Of a stretch of 64,000 nucleotides of DNA, positions 17,994-26,859 are shown piece after piece. Every line of letters starts with the position of its first letter. Position 1 is the first letter of the stretch. This DNA comes from Saprospiraceae bacterium (GTDB lineage Bacteria > Bacteroidota > Bacteroidia > Chitinophagales > Saprospiraceae), in the NCBI GenBank assembly GCA_029251525.1, contig JAQXDE010000038.1, forward strand, positions 124,001-188,000. Reading direction: 5' to 3'. The position numbers and the translations under genes are program-made. A model generated the notes under the pieces. That model was not told where the DNA came from and did no database searches. It saw nothing but the letters and a program-made list of their open reading frames with translations.

Positions 17994-19910
17994 ATGAAAA
18001 GAATTTACTCTTTAATGTTCGCATTAGCGCTATGTACTGTAGCTTTAAATGCACAATATTTTACTGAAGATTTTGAGGCAGGGCTACCTGCAGGATGGGA
18101 AGTTACAGGCAACATGGCTCTTCATGCAGATGCTGCTAGTTTTTCAAGTCAATATTTTAATGTCCCAGATCATACACAATTTGTAGGGTCAAATGATGAT
18201 GCCTTGGGAGCTGGAAATGACGGAGGAGGAACAATGACGACAGGGGTAATTGATTTGACGGCTGTACCAAATGGAACAGTTATCGTGCTATCAATGGAAT
18301 CATTTTTTATTAACGGAGATTACCAAGGAGCTGATGAAACAGCTAAAGTTTATGTTTCTACTGACATGGGAGGAACTTGGGTTGAGGCGTGGAATATCGA
18401 GGATGCCACACAATGGGGTAGAATTGGAACAATATTTACTGATTACGCAGGCCAAGAAATTATGCTTCGTTTCGAATATGTAGATGGTGATGAGTGGAAC
18501 TATGGATGGGCTTTTGATGATATTTCAATCGATGAAGTGGCAGAAAGAGAGATTGCATGGGCTTATTGGAATGAAGAATCATACTTCTCAGGTGGTTTTG
18601 AAGGTGGAAAAGGAACTGTTGGTGGTGTTATCACTAATAATGGAACTGAAATATTAACTTCTATCGATTTGACCTATTCTGATGGAACAAATTCAACAAC
18701 TGAAACAATTACTGGTTTGAATGTAGGTTATAATGAATCAGTAGCAATTCAAGCTTCTGAAGAGTTCACTCTAGGAGCAGGTACAACTTCTTTTTCTATT
18801 TCTATTGGAAATGCAAATGGAATGGGAGATGACGAAAATACCGCGAATGATGTTGGTGATGATATTTCAATTACTACAGTTACTCCAAACCCTGATAGAG
18901 GAGTATTAATAGAAGAAGGAACGGGTACATGGTGTCCTTGGTGTACTAGAGGAACTGTTTACGTTGAAGGTTTGACAAAAAGATATCCAGAAAGATTCAT
19001 TGGAGTAGCTGTTCACAATGGTGATCCAATGACCGTTACTGAATATGATGCTGGTATTGGTGGCTTAATTAGTGGTTATCCAGGTGCAGTGGTTGAAAGA
19101 GCTGCAGGTATAAATCCTAATGCTTTGGAAGCTCCTTTTGTGGCAGCAGTGCAACAGGCTCCACCGGCACGGTTAAATGTAGGAGCAGTTATTGATGGTA
19201 GTTCTTTATCAGTTTCTGTTAGTGCTACATTTTTACAAGATGTTCCTACTGGTTACAAGTTAGCAGCTATTCTGATTGAAAATGGAGTAACAGGAACTGG
19301 TTCAGGGTATAACCAGGCTAACGCTTACGCTGGTGGTGGTGCTGGTCCAATGGGTGGATACGAACTTCTAGGTGGAACAATTCCAGCTTCTGATTTTGTA
19401 TACAACCACGTAGGTAGAGCTTTGATTGGAGGGTGGAATGGAGATGCTAGTAGTATTGCTGGTGAGATGTTAACAGGTGACCAAGCAGTATATACTTTTC
19501 CTGCCTATTCTGTAGGAGCAGGTATTAATTTAGATAATTGTTATTTAATCGGTGTATTACTAGATGCATCCAATACTCCAGTAAACGCAATTGAAATTCC
19601 TTATGGAGATGCAATTGTTAATGGAGAACTTACAGGAACTAGAGATGTATTTAACCATAACGCAGTTAGTGTGTATCCTAATCCATTTTCTGAAACAGCA
19701 ATTATCAGCGTAAACTTGGAATCAAGTGCGACAGTAACTGTTGAGGTAATGAATTCAGTAGGTCAATCTGTTTCAAGAGTTGATTATGGAACATTGACTG
19801 GAAATCAAAATTTAACTTTAGACGGTACTAGCTTAAATTCAGGTGTATATTTTGTACATGTAAGAATTGGAGACGAGTTAGCGACTAAACGAATTACTAT
19901 TGCTAAATAA
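17994..19910 (+). CDS. T9SS-exported Omp28-like protein with choice-of-anchor J domain
   Basis: This 638-residue secreted protein has four visible parts. A signal peptide (1-20) is followed by a choice-of-anchor J jelly-roll domain (about 20-180, from YFTEDFEAGLPAGWE to GWAFDDISIDE). A beta-rich spacer follows, then an Omp28/thioredoxin-like domain with Cys314-Pro-Trp-Cys317 in EEGTGTWCPWC. The last 80 residues are a type A T9SS sorting domain (VYPNPFSETAII through GVYFVHVRIGD to KRITIAK), which directs secretion across the outer membrane and attachment to the surface. The CPWC motif suggests thiol-disulfide activity at the cell surface. It is monocistronic. Confidence 0.88.
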   Translation: MKRIYSLMFALALCTVALNAQYFTEDFEAGLPAGWEVTGNMALHADAASFSSQYFNVPDHTQFVGSNDDALGAGNDGGGTMTTGVIDLTAVPNGTVIVLSMESFFINGDYQGADETAKVYVSTDMGGTWVEAWNIEDATQWGRIGTIFTDYAGQEIMLRFEYVDGDEWNYGWAFDDISIDEVAEREIAWAYWNEESYFSGGFEGGKGTVGGVITNNGTEILTSIDLTYSDGTNSTTETITGLNVGYNESVAIQASEEFTLGAGTTSFSISIGNANGMGDDENTANDVGDDISITTVTPNPDRGVLIEEGTGTWCPWCTRGTVYVEGLTKRYPERFIGVAVHNGDPMTVTEYDAGIGGLISGYPGAVVERAAGINPNALEAPFVAAVQQAPPARLNVGAVIDGSSLSVSVSATFLQDVPTGYKLAAILIENGVTGTGSGYNQANAYAGGGAGPMGGYELLGGTIPASDFVYNHVGRALIGGWNGDASSIAGEMLTGDQAVYTFPAYSVGAGINLDNCYLIGVLLDASNTPVNAIEIPYGDAIVNGELTGTRDVFNHNAVSVYPNPFSETAIISVNLESSATVTVEVMNSVGQSVSRVDYGTLTGNQNLTLDGTSLNSGVYFVHVRIGDELATKRITIAK

Positions 19911-19943
19911 TTTTTAGCTAAAGTAAGTTTGAACATAAATGAT

Positions 19944-19985
19944 AAGGCATTTGCACAATAATTAGTGCAAATGCCTTTTATTTTA
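19944..19985 (+). terminator. Terminator after T9SS Omp28-like gene
   Basis: AAGGCATTTGCAC pairs perfectly with GTGCAAATGCCTT around an 8-base loop and is followed by TTATTTTAC. Confidence 0.75.
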
Positions 19986-20020
19986 CTAATTTTTATTCAA
20001 GAGATGACCTAAAAAAGTTC

Positions 20021-20028
20021 TATATTTG
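20021..20028 (+). promoter_or_regulatory. -7 promoter box
   Basis: TATATTTG matches TAnnTTTG, 36 bp before the ATG at 20065. Confidence 0.45.
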
Positions 20029-20064
20029 GATAATTATTAAAAGACCATTTTAAATTTTATTGAT

Positions 20065-20811
20065 ATGAAGCAGATTTTACTTATTACTTTTTTTCTTTTA
20101 GCTAATTTTGGTTTTGTAAAAGCACAGGATTTTGATATTTCGCCTAATAATATTACGCTAGATACTCTAGTAGACTTGACTGATGAATACGTTTCAGGGA
20201 AAATGCATTCTGATCTAAATAACAATACTGGATCAAATGCAGAATTAAGGTGGGAAATTTCTCAAGTAAGTGGTCCAACTGATTGGCAAGTACAACTTTG
20301 TGTAAATAATGAAAGTGGTGGTTGTTTCTCATGGGATGTGCTATCTAATACTGCAGAAACGTTACCTGTACCAAAACCCTTATTGATAGATGCTAATGAT
20401 CATAGTCTTTTTGATATAGGAGTAAGACCGAAAAGTACGGCAGGATGTGGTACTTATGAAATTAAAGTTACCACAATGACTGATACCTCAACTGTATTAA
20501 CCACAGGAGTTTACACATTCAAATTTAATGTAGATGAGAATTGTGAACAAATAGTATCATCAACTAATAACTTTGATAAATCACTAGTTAAAATTTTCCC
20601 TAATCCAACTACGGATTATTTTACGATTACTGATAATTCGTATGTAGAATCTATCCAAATATTTAATATTGTCGGGAAACAAATGGCTGCAGCTAATTTC
20701 CAAAATGGAGAAGCAATCAATATTTCTAGCTTTCCTAATGGACTATACTTAGTCAGAATGTTGGATGAATACGGAGATGTTCTAAAAACAGCTCGTTTAA
20801 CTAAGAGATAA
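20065..20811 (+). CDS. Secreted protein of unknown function with T9SS sorting domain
   Basis: This 248-residue protein has a signal peptide (1-20, ending GFVKAQ), a central beta-sandwich-like domain of about 140 residues with four cysteines that may pair (CVNNESGGC, AGCG and ENC), and a C-terminal T9SS type A sorting domain (VKIFPNPTTDYFTI ... GLYLVRMLDEYGD ... TARLTKR). The middle domain is not one I can name; similar short proteins occur in Bacteroidota as surface or matrix proteins. It has its own promoter and a strong terminator. Confidence 0.82.
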   Translation: MKQILLITFFLLANFGFVKAQDFDISPNNITLDTLVDLTDEYVSGKMHSDLNNNTGSNAELRWEISQVSGPTDWQVQLCVNNESGGCFSWDVLSNTAETLPVPKPLLIDANDHSLFDIGVRPKSTAGCGTYEIKVTTMTDTSTVLTTGVYTFKFNVDENCEQIVSSTNNFDKSLVKIFPNPTTDYFTITDNSYVESIQIFNIVGKQMAAANFQNGEAINISSFPNGLYLVRMLDEYGDVLKTARLTKR

Positions 20812-20826
20812 AAATCAAAAAGTACA

Positions 20827-20872
20827 AAAAAAGGAAGCCATTTCGTTTATCTCGAAATGGTTTCCTTTTTTT
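20827..20872. terminator. Bidirectional terminator
   Basis: GGAAGCCATTTCG pairs with CGAAATGGTTTCC (one wobble) and is flanked by A and T runs. It separates the T9SS gene from convergent queD. Confidence 0.8.
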
Positions 20873-20946
20873 ATCATATATATCATAAAAAGGTTAATGG
20901 TAATAAAGACAAGATATGATTTCTGTTCTTTAATAGAATTTTGAAA

Positions 20947-21357
20947 TTAACTTGCTGGAAATTCTACAAAATTTCTCGGCGTTTCATACAACCTTACCCC
21001 AATTTCATACTTCTCTTCCAAGTGCTCTCGTAAAATCGTCCAAATCACATAACAAATATTTTCAGCGGTAGGGTTTATTGTTTTAAATTCCTCTACTTCC
21101 AAGTTTAAATTTTTATGATCAAAACGGTCTTCAATTTGAAATTTGATAACATCTTTTAGAATCTTCAAATCAATCAAATAACCAGTAATCGGATCAACTT
21201 CTCCCGTTACTTTGACTTCCATTTCATAATTATGTCCATGGTAATGTTGATTGGAACAAAGTCCAAATACACGTTCATTTTTCTCATTTGACCAATTCGG
21301 CACAAATAACCTATGTGCTGCATTGAAATGTGCTTTTCTGTAAACTGATATCTTCAT
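20947..21357 (-). CDS. queD: 6-carboxytetrahydropterin synthase / 6-pyruvoyl-tetrahydropterin synthase
   Basis: This is a 136-residue member of the PTPS/QueD family, which converts 7,8-dihydroneopterin triphosphate in queuosine or pterin synthesis. Zinc ligands His15, His40 and His42 are present (HFNAAH and HYHGHNY), as is the catalytic Cys34 in FGLCSN. RFDHKNLN and a PTAEN motif complete the active site. The SNQHYHGHNY form resembles the eukaryotic PTPS style more than E. coli QueD, so a pterin function cannot be excluded. No other queuosine genes are adjacent. Confidence 0.9.
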   Translation of the reverse strand: MKISVYRKAHFNAAHRLFVPNWSNEKNERVFGLCSNQHYHGHNYEMEVKVTGEVDPITGYLIDLKILKDVIKFQIEDRFDHKNLNLEVEEFKTINPTAENICYVIWTILREHLEEKYEIGVRLYETPRNFVEFPAS

Positions 21358-21923
21358 AATAACAATAGTAACAAAACTAAATGAAAATGGTTAAATTTTT
21401 TTTAATCAAAAATAGAATTTCGCTTACATTTAAAATCCCAATAATCCATACCTATTTTGTCAATAAATTGATGTAATTTCGCACAAGGGTCAAAAAACGC
21501 CTTAAAAGTATAGGTTAAGAAAAAGAAAAAATAGGCGAGTAGAAAAGTAAGAAGAGGAATTCGGCGTCTATTAGGTGGCTGGAAGCAAAGGAATAAAGAA
21601 AAGTTCAAAGATAAATTTCTGTGGGGTCAAATATGGAAAATATTTCCATGAACGACTAAAGTTTCGATTTTAGGAAAAAACATACATCCCATTTACTGAT
21701 TTGATGAAAGCCGATAAAATCAATAGTAAACTGGATAATGATACAAATGGAACTTCAATATCCTACCGATGTGCTAGGATATCGTGAAAAATATCTTCAG
21801 TAGACTTATCCTCTGTAAAGTCCAGTCGACTTAATCTTTCCTCTAATAATAGTTTACATCAACAGAATTATGGTAGTGCTCGAAGTGCTAACTTTACTTT
21901 TGTTAGATAATCAATAACGTTAA
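21358..21923. other. Intergenic region between queD and holB
   Basis: This stretch of 566 bp carries a minor hairpin ATATCCTA/TAGGATAT (21758-21782) and the holB promoter box at 21895-21902. A 68-codon minus-strand frame (21402-21608) has no recognisable family features and is not called. Confidence 0.45.
21895..21902 (+). promoter_or_regulatory. -7 promoter box for holB
   Basis: TACTTTTG matches TAnnTTTG, 21 bp before the start codon, implying a leader of about 15 nt. Confidence 0.45.
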
Positions 21924-23039
21924 ATGCAATTCCAGCAAATCATCGGTCAGGGAAAAACAAAAAAGGTTTTGCGTAGCATGATCTCCTCAGATCGGATGTC
22001 TCATGCACTAGTTTTTTTAGGACCTGAAGGCTGTGGAAAATTAGCGTTGGCTTTAGCATTTGCTCAGTATGTTCTTTGTACAGATAAACAAGAGAATGAC
22101 TCTTGTGGAAAATGTAGTAATTGTATCAAATCTGCGAAACTGGTTCACCCTGATATTCACTATTCTTATCCCACCGTTGGGACAAAAGTAGTGAGTACTA
22201 GTTTACTCCCTGGTTGGCGTAAAGCAATGGTTGAAAATCCCTACTTGAACGCTAATCAATGGCTGCAATCTATTGGTGCAGAAAATAAGCAAGGGAACAT
22301 TACTAAGGATGAGTGCGTAGAAATTATCAAGAAATTGAGCCTCAAGATTTTTGAAGGAAGTCATAAAGTATTATTGATGTGGCTTCCAGAGTATCTAGGG
22401 AAAGAGGGTAATCGACTGCTAAAAATGATTGAAGAACCACCAGAGAATACTTTATTTATTCTAGTGGCAGAAAATCAAGAGATGATTTTAAATACCATCT
22501 TAAGTAGATGCCAATTAGTTAAAATCAATCAATTGTCTGATGAGGAGATTATTGAGGCGTTAAAACAAAATAAAAGTATCCCTCAAGAAAAAGCAGCAGC
22601 AACTGCCCATCTAGCTGAAGGTAATTACAATGAAGCATTAAATCTTTTGGAAAATGTAGAAAATGATAATGCTATTTTATTTTTGGACTGGATGCGATTA
22701 TGTTATGTCGGAAATGGGTTGAGTTTAATGGAATGGGTAGATCGTTTTTCCAAAATTGGTCGAGAGAACCAAAAACACTTTTTGAAATATGGACTGCATT
22801 TTATGCGTGAATATATGTTGCTAAAATTAACAAGTGGAGACAATGTTAGATTGTTACCCAATGAATTAAAAACAGCACAAAACTTAACGAAACTTATAGG
22901 ATATAATCAAGTAGAAGCTATTTCAGCATTATTTAATGAATGTGCTTATTACGTGGAACGGAATGCAAACCCAAGAATATTATTTTTGGATGCCTCCCTC
23001 CAATTGAATCAAATTTTAAAAACGAAAGAAGTTGCTTAG
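21924..23039 (+). CDS. holB: DNA polymerase III subunit delta'
   Basis: This 371-residue clamp-loader subunit of the AAA+ type loads the sliding clamp with DnaX and delta. The N-terminal Walker A-like loop is GPEGCGKLALALAFA; Leu replaces the usual Thr/Ser, common in delta', which need not hydrolyse ATP. A zinc-finger insert has four cysteines (CTDKQENDSCGKCSNC). Sensor and clamp-loader motifs follow (KMIEEPPENTLFILVAEN, SRCQLVKI). It is 35 bp upstream of a PSP1-domain gene; the same pairing (holB with yaaT) is known in Firmicutes and supports the call. Confidence 0.93.
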   Translation: MQFQQIIGQGKTKKVLRSMISSDRMSHALVFLGPEGCGKLALALAFAQYVLCTDKQENDSCGKCSNCIKSAKLVHPDIHYSYPTVGTKVVSTSLLPGWRKAMVENPYLNANQWLQSIGAENKQGNITKDECVEIIKKLSLKIFEGSHKVLLMWLPEYLGKEGNRLLKMIEEPPENTLFILVAENQEMILNTILSRCQLVKINQLSDEEIIEALKQNKSIPQEKAAATAHLAEGNYNEALNLLENVENDNAILFLDWMRLCYVGNGLSLMEWVDRFSKIGRENQKHFLKYGLHFMREYMLLKLTSGDNVRLLPNELKTAQNLTKLIGYNQVEAISALFNECAYYVERNANPRILFLDASLQLNQILKTKEVA

Positions 23040-23074
23040 GTAGACTAAATAAACTTCAGTAAATAAAAATAGAT

Positions 23075-24517
23075 ATGGGATGTATTGGTTGTTCTACTGG
23101 AACAAATTCAGACGGCACTCCAAAAGGATGTAATAGTAATGGTGGTTGTAGCACAGGTGGTTGCAACAAATTAAATACGTATGATTGGTTAACAAAGCTT
23201 GATTTACCTGATGTAAATGATTTTGGTTTTGTGGAAGTGAGTTTTAAGAATGGCGCCCGAAAAGCGTTTTTTCAAAATACTCCTCATTCTCGTGCAATTA
23301 CTGGGGATATGGTGGTGGTAGAATCAGGTGCAGGCTTGGATATTGGAAAAATTTCATTGTCGGGTGATTTGGTGCGTTTACAAATGAAAAAGAAACGAGT
23401 GAAGGAAGATGCAGTTTTACTTAAAATAGTAAGAATTGCTAATGATCGTGATCTTGAAAGATTATACGAGGCTAGGGCAAAAGAACCTGCGCTGATGGTC
23501 AGAGCTAGGGTAATTGCTAGAACATTGGAATTAGATATGAAAATTGGGGATGTAGAATTCCAAGGTGATAAGAGAAAAGTGACGATTTTTTATACTGCAG
23601 ATGGAAGAATAGATTTTAGGGAATTGATTAGACAATTTGCTAAGGAGTTTCGGGTGAAAATTGAAATGCGCCAGATTGGTGCTAGACAGGAATCAGCACG
23701 AATTGGAGGAATTGGATCATGTGGGCGAGAATTATGCTGTTCAACTTGGTTGACTGATTTTAGGTCAGTTTCGACAGCAGCAGCTCGGTATCAAAATTTG
23801 GCAATCAATCAGACTAAACTTTCAGGACAATGTGGACGTTTAAAATGTTGTTTGAATTATGAGTTAGATACCTATATGGATGCTTTGGAAGAGTTTCCAA
23901 GGAAAGTGGATGCTGTTTATACAGAAGCTGGAAAAGCCGTTTTAGTTAAAACAGATATTTTCAAACGGACTATGTATTTTGCCTATTTAAGTGAAGGAGG
24001 AAGCAGAGGTAAGTTTTTTGGACTTCCAGTTGAGCGAGTGAAAGAAATTATTGCAATGAATAAAAATGGAGAGAAGCCAGCCGAATTAATGAGTGATGAG
24101 GCTAAATTTGGCGCGATGGAAAAGGCTCTTTCTGTTTCTGCTGAATTTGGAGATGATGAGGGATTAACTGGTGTAATCGAGTTACCACCTGAGCAGCGGA
24201 AGAGGAGAAATAAAAATCGAAATAAAAATCGAAAACCTCAAAATAAATCAAATCGAGGAAAAGGTACCCAAAATGGAAAAGGTAAGTCTTTAGTAAAGGC
24301 TAAAAACCCAAATCAAAAAGGGAATCCAAACTCAAATCAAGGTAAAGTAAACCAAGGACAACCACAGGGGAAATCAGGAGAAGGAAATGAACAAGTAAAA
24401 AATAAGCCTAATCCTAATAGGAATCGGAGAAATAAGAATCGAAATAAGCCTAATCCTAAAAATAATAATAATTCGAATGGGGGCGGGGACAAAGGTAATA
24501 GCAACAATAAAAAGTAA
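23075..24517 (+). CDS. PSP1 domain protein (RicT/YaaT-like)
   Basis: This 480-residue protein has a conserved PSP1 core (about 45-310) with the Cys motifs GSCGRELCCSTW and SGQCGRLKCCLNYE. In B. subtilis RicT these cysteines take part in Fe-S cluster binding within the RicAFT complex, which affects RNA processing by RNase Y. RicA and RicF are not seen here, so the Bacteroidota protein probably works alone or with other partners. Two additions are notable: a Cys/Gly/Ser-rich N-terminus (MGCIGCSTGTN... with six Cys in the first 31 residues) and a long, highly basic low-complexity tail (about 370-480) rich in Asn, Lys, Arg and Pro that could bind nucleic acid. In many Bacteroidota gldH follows; here it does not. 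Confidence 0.88.
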   Translation: MGCIGCSTGTNSDGTPKGCNSNGGCSTGGCNKLNTYDWLTKLDLPDVNDFGFVEVSFKNGARKAFFQNTPHSRAITGDMVVVESGAGLDIGKISLSGDLVRLQMKKKRVKEDAVLLKIVRIANDRDLERLYEARAKEPALMVRARVIARTLELDMKIGDVEFQGDKRKVTIFYTADGRIDFRELIRQFAKEFRVKIEMRQIGARQESARIGGIGSCGRELCCSTWLTDFRSVSTAAARYQNLAINQTKLSGQCGRLKCCLNYELDTYMDALEEFPRKVDAVYTEAGKAVLVKTDIFKRTMYFAYLSEGGSRGKFFGLPVERVKEIIAMNKNGEKPAELMSDEAKFGAMEKALSVSAEFGDDEGLTGVIELPPEQRKRRNKNRNKNRKPQNKSNRGKGTQNGKGKSLVKAKNPNQKGNPNSNQGKVNQGQPQGKSGEGNEQVKNKPNPNRNRRNKNRNKPNPKNNNNSNGGGDKGNSNNKK

Positions 24518-24541
24518 TTAACTTTCATTATAATAAAACAA

Positions 24542-24598
24542 GGGAGAAATAATCATGTCATGATTTTTGACAATTATTTCTCCCTTACTTATTTTTTT
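24542..24598 (+). terminator. Terminator after holB-PSP1 operon
   Basis: GGGAGAAATAAT, a two-base bulge and TGTCA pair with TGACA and ATTATTTCTCCC; TTACTTATTTTTTT follows. Confidence 0.8.
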
Positions 24599-24621
24599 AT
24601 TTTTAAAAATTTTATTCGAAC

Positions 24622-26025
24622 ATGAAATACGATGTTACAGTAATCGGTTCAGGCCCAGGAGGTTATGTTGCAGCAATTAGAGCTGCTCAACTTGGAATGA
24701 AAACAGCAATAATCGAACGCTATAATACACTTGGAGGAACTTGCCTAAATGTTGGTTGTATTCCTTCCAAAGCATTATTGGATTCTTCAGAGCATTACCA
24801 CAATGCTCAAGAAAAGTTTGAAACTCATGGCATCGAGATAAATGATGTAAAAGTGAATATGCCTCAAATGATTGCTAGGAAAAATTCAGTAGTTGATGAG
24901 AATACAAAAGGTATTGAGTTTCTGATGAAAAAAAATAAGATTGATGTATATCACGGACATGGTTCTTTTATCAATTCAAATAAGATTAGTATTGCCAAAG
25001 AAGATGGAACAAAAGAGGAAATTGAAACAGTAAAAACGATTATTGCAACTGGGTCAAAACCAATTGTCCCTGCGGCATTTAATTATGATAAGAAAAGAGT
25101 TATTACATCAACCGAGGCATTGAATATCAAGAAGGTTCCAAAAAGAATGATTATTGTTGGTGCTGGTGTAATTGGCTTGGAATTAGGATCTGTTTATGCT
25201 CGATTAGGTACAGAGGTAGAAGTAGTGGAGTTTGCAGATAAGGCCATTGCAACAATGGATAAAGATTGTAGTAAGGAATTAACTCGTGCACTCAAAAAAT
25301 TGGGAATGAAGTTTCACTTTAAACATATGGTGACTAATGTAAAAGCAACAAGTCGAGGTGTAACTGTCGAAGTACAAAAACGAGATACGGAGAATATATT
25401 TGAGTTAAAAGCTGACTATTGTTTGGTTGCAATCGGGCGTAGAGCTTATACAGATAACTTAGGATTAGAGAATGTAGGTATCGAAAAAGATGACAAAGGA
25501 CGAATCGAAGTCAATGAGTATTTAGAGACAAAAGTTTCTGGTATTTTTGCTATTGGAGATGTGATAAAAGGTGCGATGTTAGCTCATAAAGCAGAGGAAG
25601 AAGGAGTATTTGTAGCAGAAGTTATGGCAGGTCAAAAACCCCATATCAATTATAATTTGATTCCTGGTGTTGTTTACACTTGGCCCGAAGTTGCAGCAGT
25701 TGGAAAAACAGAGGGTGAATTGATAGCTGCAGGCGTTCCGATTAAAGTGGGTAAATTCCCATTTAAAGCCTTAGGTCGAGCAAGAGCAAGTATGGATACA
25801 GCTGGAATGGCAAAAATTATTGCTCATAAGGAAACTGATGAAGTATTGGGGGTGCATATAGTCGGCGCACGTGCTGCAGATATGATTGCAGAGGCAGTGG
25901 TAGCGATGGAATTTCGTGCATCAGCTGAAGATATTTCTAGAATGAGTCATGCTCATCCAACTTATACTGAGGCTTTAAAAGAGGCAGCATTAGCTGCAAC
26001 AGATAATCGTCCGCTTCATTCTTAA
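24622..26025 (+). CDS. lpdA: Dihydrolipoyl dehydrogenase (E3)
   Basis: This 467-residue FAD enzyme reoxidises dihydrolipoamide in the pyruvate, 2-oxoglutarate and branched-chain dehydrogenase complexes and in the glycine cleavage system. It has FAD-binding VIGSGPGGYVAAIRA, the redox disulfide Cys41-Cys46 in GGTCLNVGCIPSK, NAD-binding IIVGAGVIGLELGSVYARLG, FAD motif GIFAIGDVIKGAMLAHKAEE and the His-Glu pair in HAHPTYTEALKEA. Length is typical. It stands alone, between two terminators. Confidence 0.97.
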   Translation: MKYDVTVIGSGPGGYVAAIRAAQLGMKTAIIERYNTLGGTCLNVGCIPSKALLDSSEHYHNAQEKFETHGIEINDVKVNMPQMIARKNSVVDENTKGIEFLMKKNKIDVYHGHGSFINSNKISIAKEDGTKEEIETVKTIIATGSKPIVPAAFNYDKKRVITSTEALNIKKVPKRMIIVGAGVIGLELGSVYARLGTEVEVVEFADKAIATMDKDCSKELTRALKKLGMKFHFKHMVTNVKATSRGVTVEVQKRDTENIFELKADYCLVAIGRRAYTDNLGLENVGIEKDDKGRIEVNEYLETKVSGIFAIGDVIKGAMLAHKAEEEGVFVAEVMAGQKPHINYNLIPGVVYTWPEVAAVGKTEGELIAAGVPIKVGKFPFKALGRARASMDTAGMAKIIAHKETDEVLGVHIVGARAADMIAEAVVAMEFRASAEDISRMSHAHPTYTEALKEAALAATDNRPLHS

Positions 26026-26040
26026 AAAATATAATATTAT

Positions 26041-26078
26041 CCGTGTCATACATTGTAGTTGTGGCACGGATGTTTTTT
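26041..26078 (+). terminator. Terminator after lpdA
   Basis: CCGTGTCAT pairs with GTGGCACGG (wobbles included), followed by ATGTTTTTTAC, 15 bp after the lpdA stop. Confidence 0.65.
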
Positions 26079-26107
26079 ACCTCAACGCGTAATTTTATAT
26101 TAAAAAT

Positions 26108-26266
26108 ATTTTAGTAATTGACAATAAAAAGGCCTGACAACAATTTAATGTTATCAGGCGAAAAGGGTAAACTCTTACTTTGCCAGAATTAACTGGACTT
26201 ACAAAAAGCTTACCTCCCCTTAATCTACTTTTTACAATAGCTAGCTCTAGCTATTTATTTTTTTAT
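26108..26266 (+). ncRNA. Possible small structured RNA with its own terminator
   Basis: A hairpin GCCTGACAACA/TGTTATCAGGC (26132-26159, one mismatch) is followed by about 75 unpaired-looking bases and a second hairpin AATAGCTA-GCTC-TAGCTATT (26236-26255) with TTATTTTTTTATT. The second element is a good intrinsic terminator with no gene directly upstream of it. A TATTTTAG box close to TAnnTTTG precedes the first hairpin. No known RNA family is recognised. Confidence 0.25.
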
Positions 26267-26515
26267 TAGCACGTAATTTTTCAAAATAAGTTATTTCGTC
26301 TTTCTCTTGAAAATAGTATTTGATATTTTGACTTAAGCATAGGATTCATCTTTGATTTTTTTTAGAATAGTATTTCGGATTTTGAAATTTGCCATTTATC
26401 CATAAAAAGATCTGATTAGTAATTTTGTAATTTATTTCTTTCAAACCATTAAACAAAAAAACTTTTTGTTGCCTTATGGGAAAATTAATGATTAAAATTT
26501 CTCAAAAATGAACCT

Positions 26516-26650
26516 ATGCATACGTCAGACGTTTTAGCATTAGATAGATTATATCTTTCTAGCCTTCGAACATATTTTATTAATCTAAGAAATAAAAAAG
26601 GTGAACCATTGGATAGAATTTATTCTTTTAATAAAATAATTTTTTCATAG
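26516..26650 (+). CDS. Possible 44-residue small protein, uncertain
   Basis: This ATG-started frame codes for a basic 44-residue peptide beginning MHTSDVLALDRLYLSSLRTY. It has balanced composition rather than the Phe/Ile/Lys bias of random A+T-rich frames, and a TAATTTTG box lies 90 bp upstream. No family is recognised, and it may be chance or a gene remnant. Confidence 0.15.
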   Translation: MHTSDVLALDRLYLSSLRTYFINLRNKKGEPLDRIYSFNKIIFS

Positions 26651-26859
26651 GTAGTTTAAATGATTGATTATTAATATTTTATGATGAGGCAGTAATTTTT
26701 TTTTCGAAAGTGAAAAATAATTCTATGCATCAATTAGTTACCTTTCTTTCACCTTTTGCCCCATTTTCTTATCTTCGACCCGTAATAAAAACTATTACAG
26801 ATAACTAAGTTTTAAAAAAGAAAAAAGTCAGAGAATTAAAATAATTGTAGGGAATAAAA

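Larger units (their letters stand above)
26026..26859. other. Long intergenic region with possible small transcript
   Basis: This is the longest gap in the window (834 bp). It holds the lpdA terminator (26041-26078), a possible structured RNA ending in a second terminator (about 26108-26266), a weak 44-codon frame (26516-26650) and a TAATTTTG box at 26420-26427 upstream of it. The remainder is plain A+T-rich sequence. Confidence 0.5.

Noticed and set aside
21402-21608. 68-codon minus-strand frame upstream of queD
   Set aside because: Composition follows the A+T-rich background (runs of Phe), there is no family similarity I can see and no promoter or hairpin supports it.
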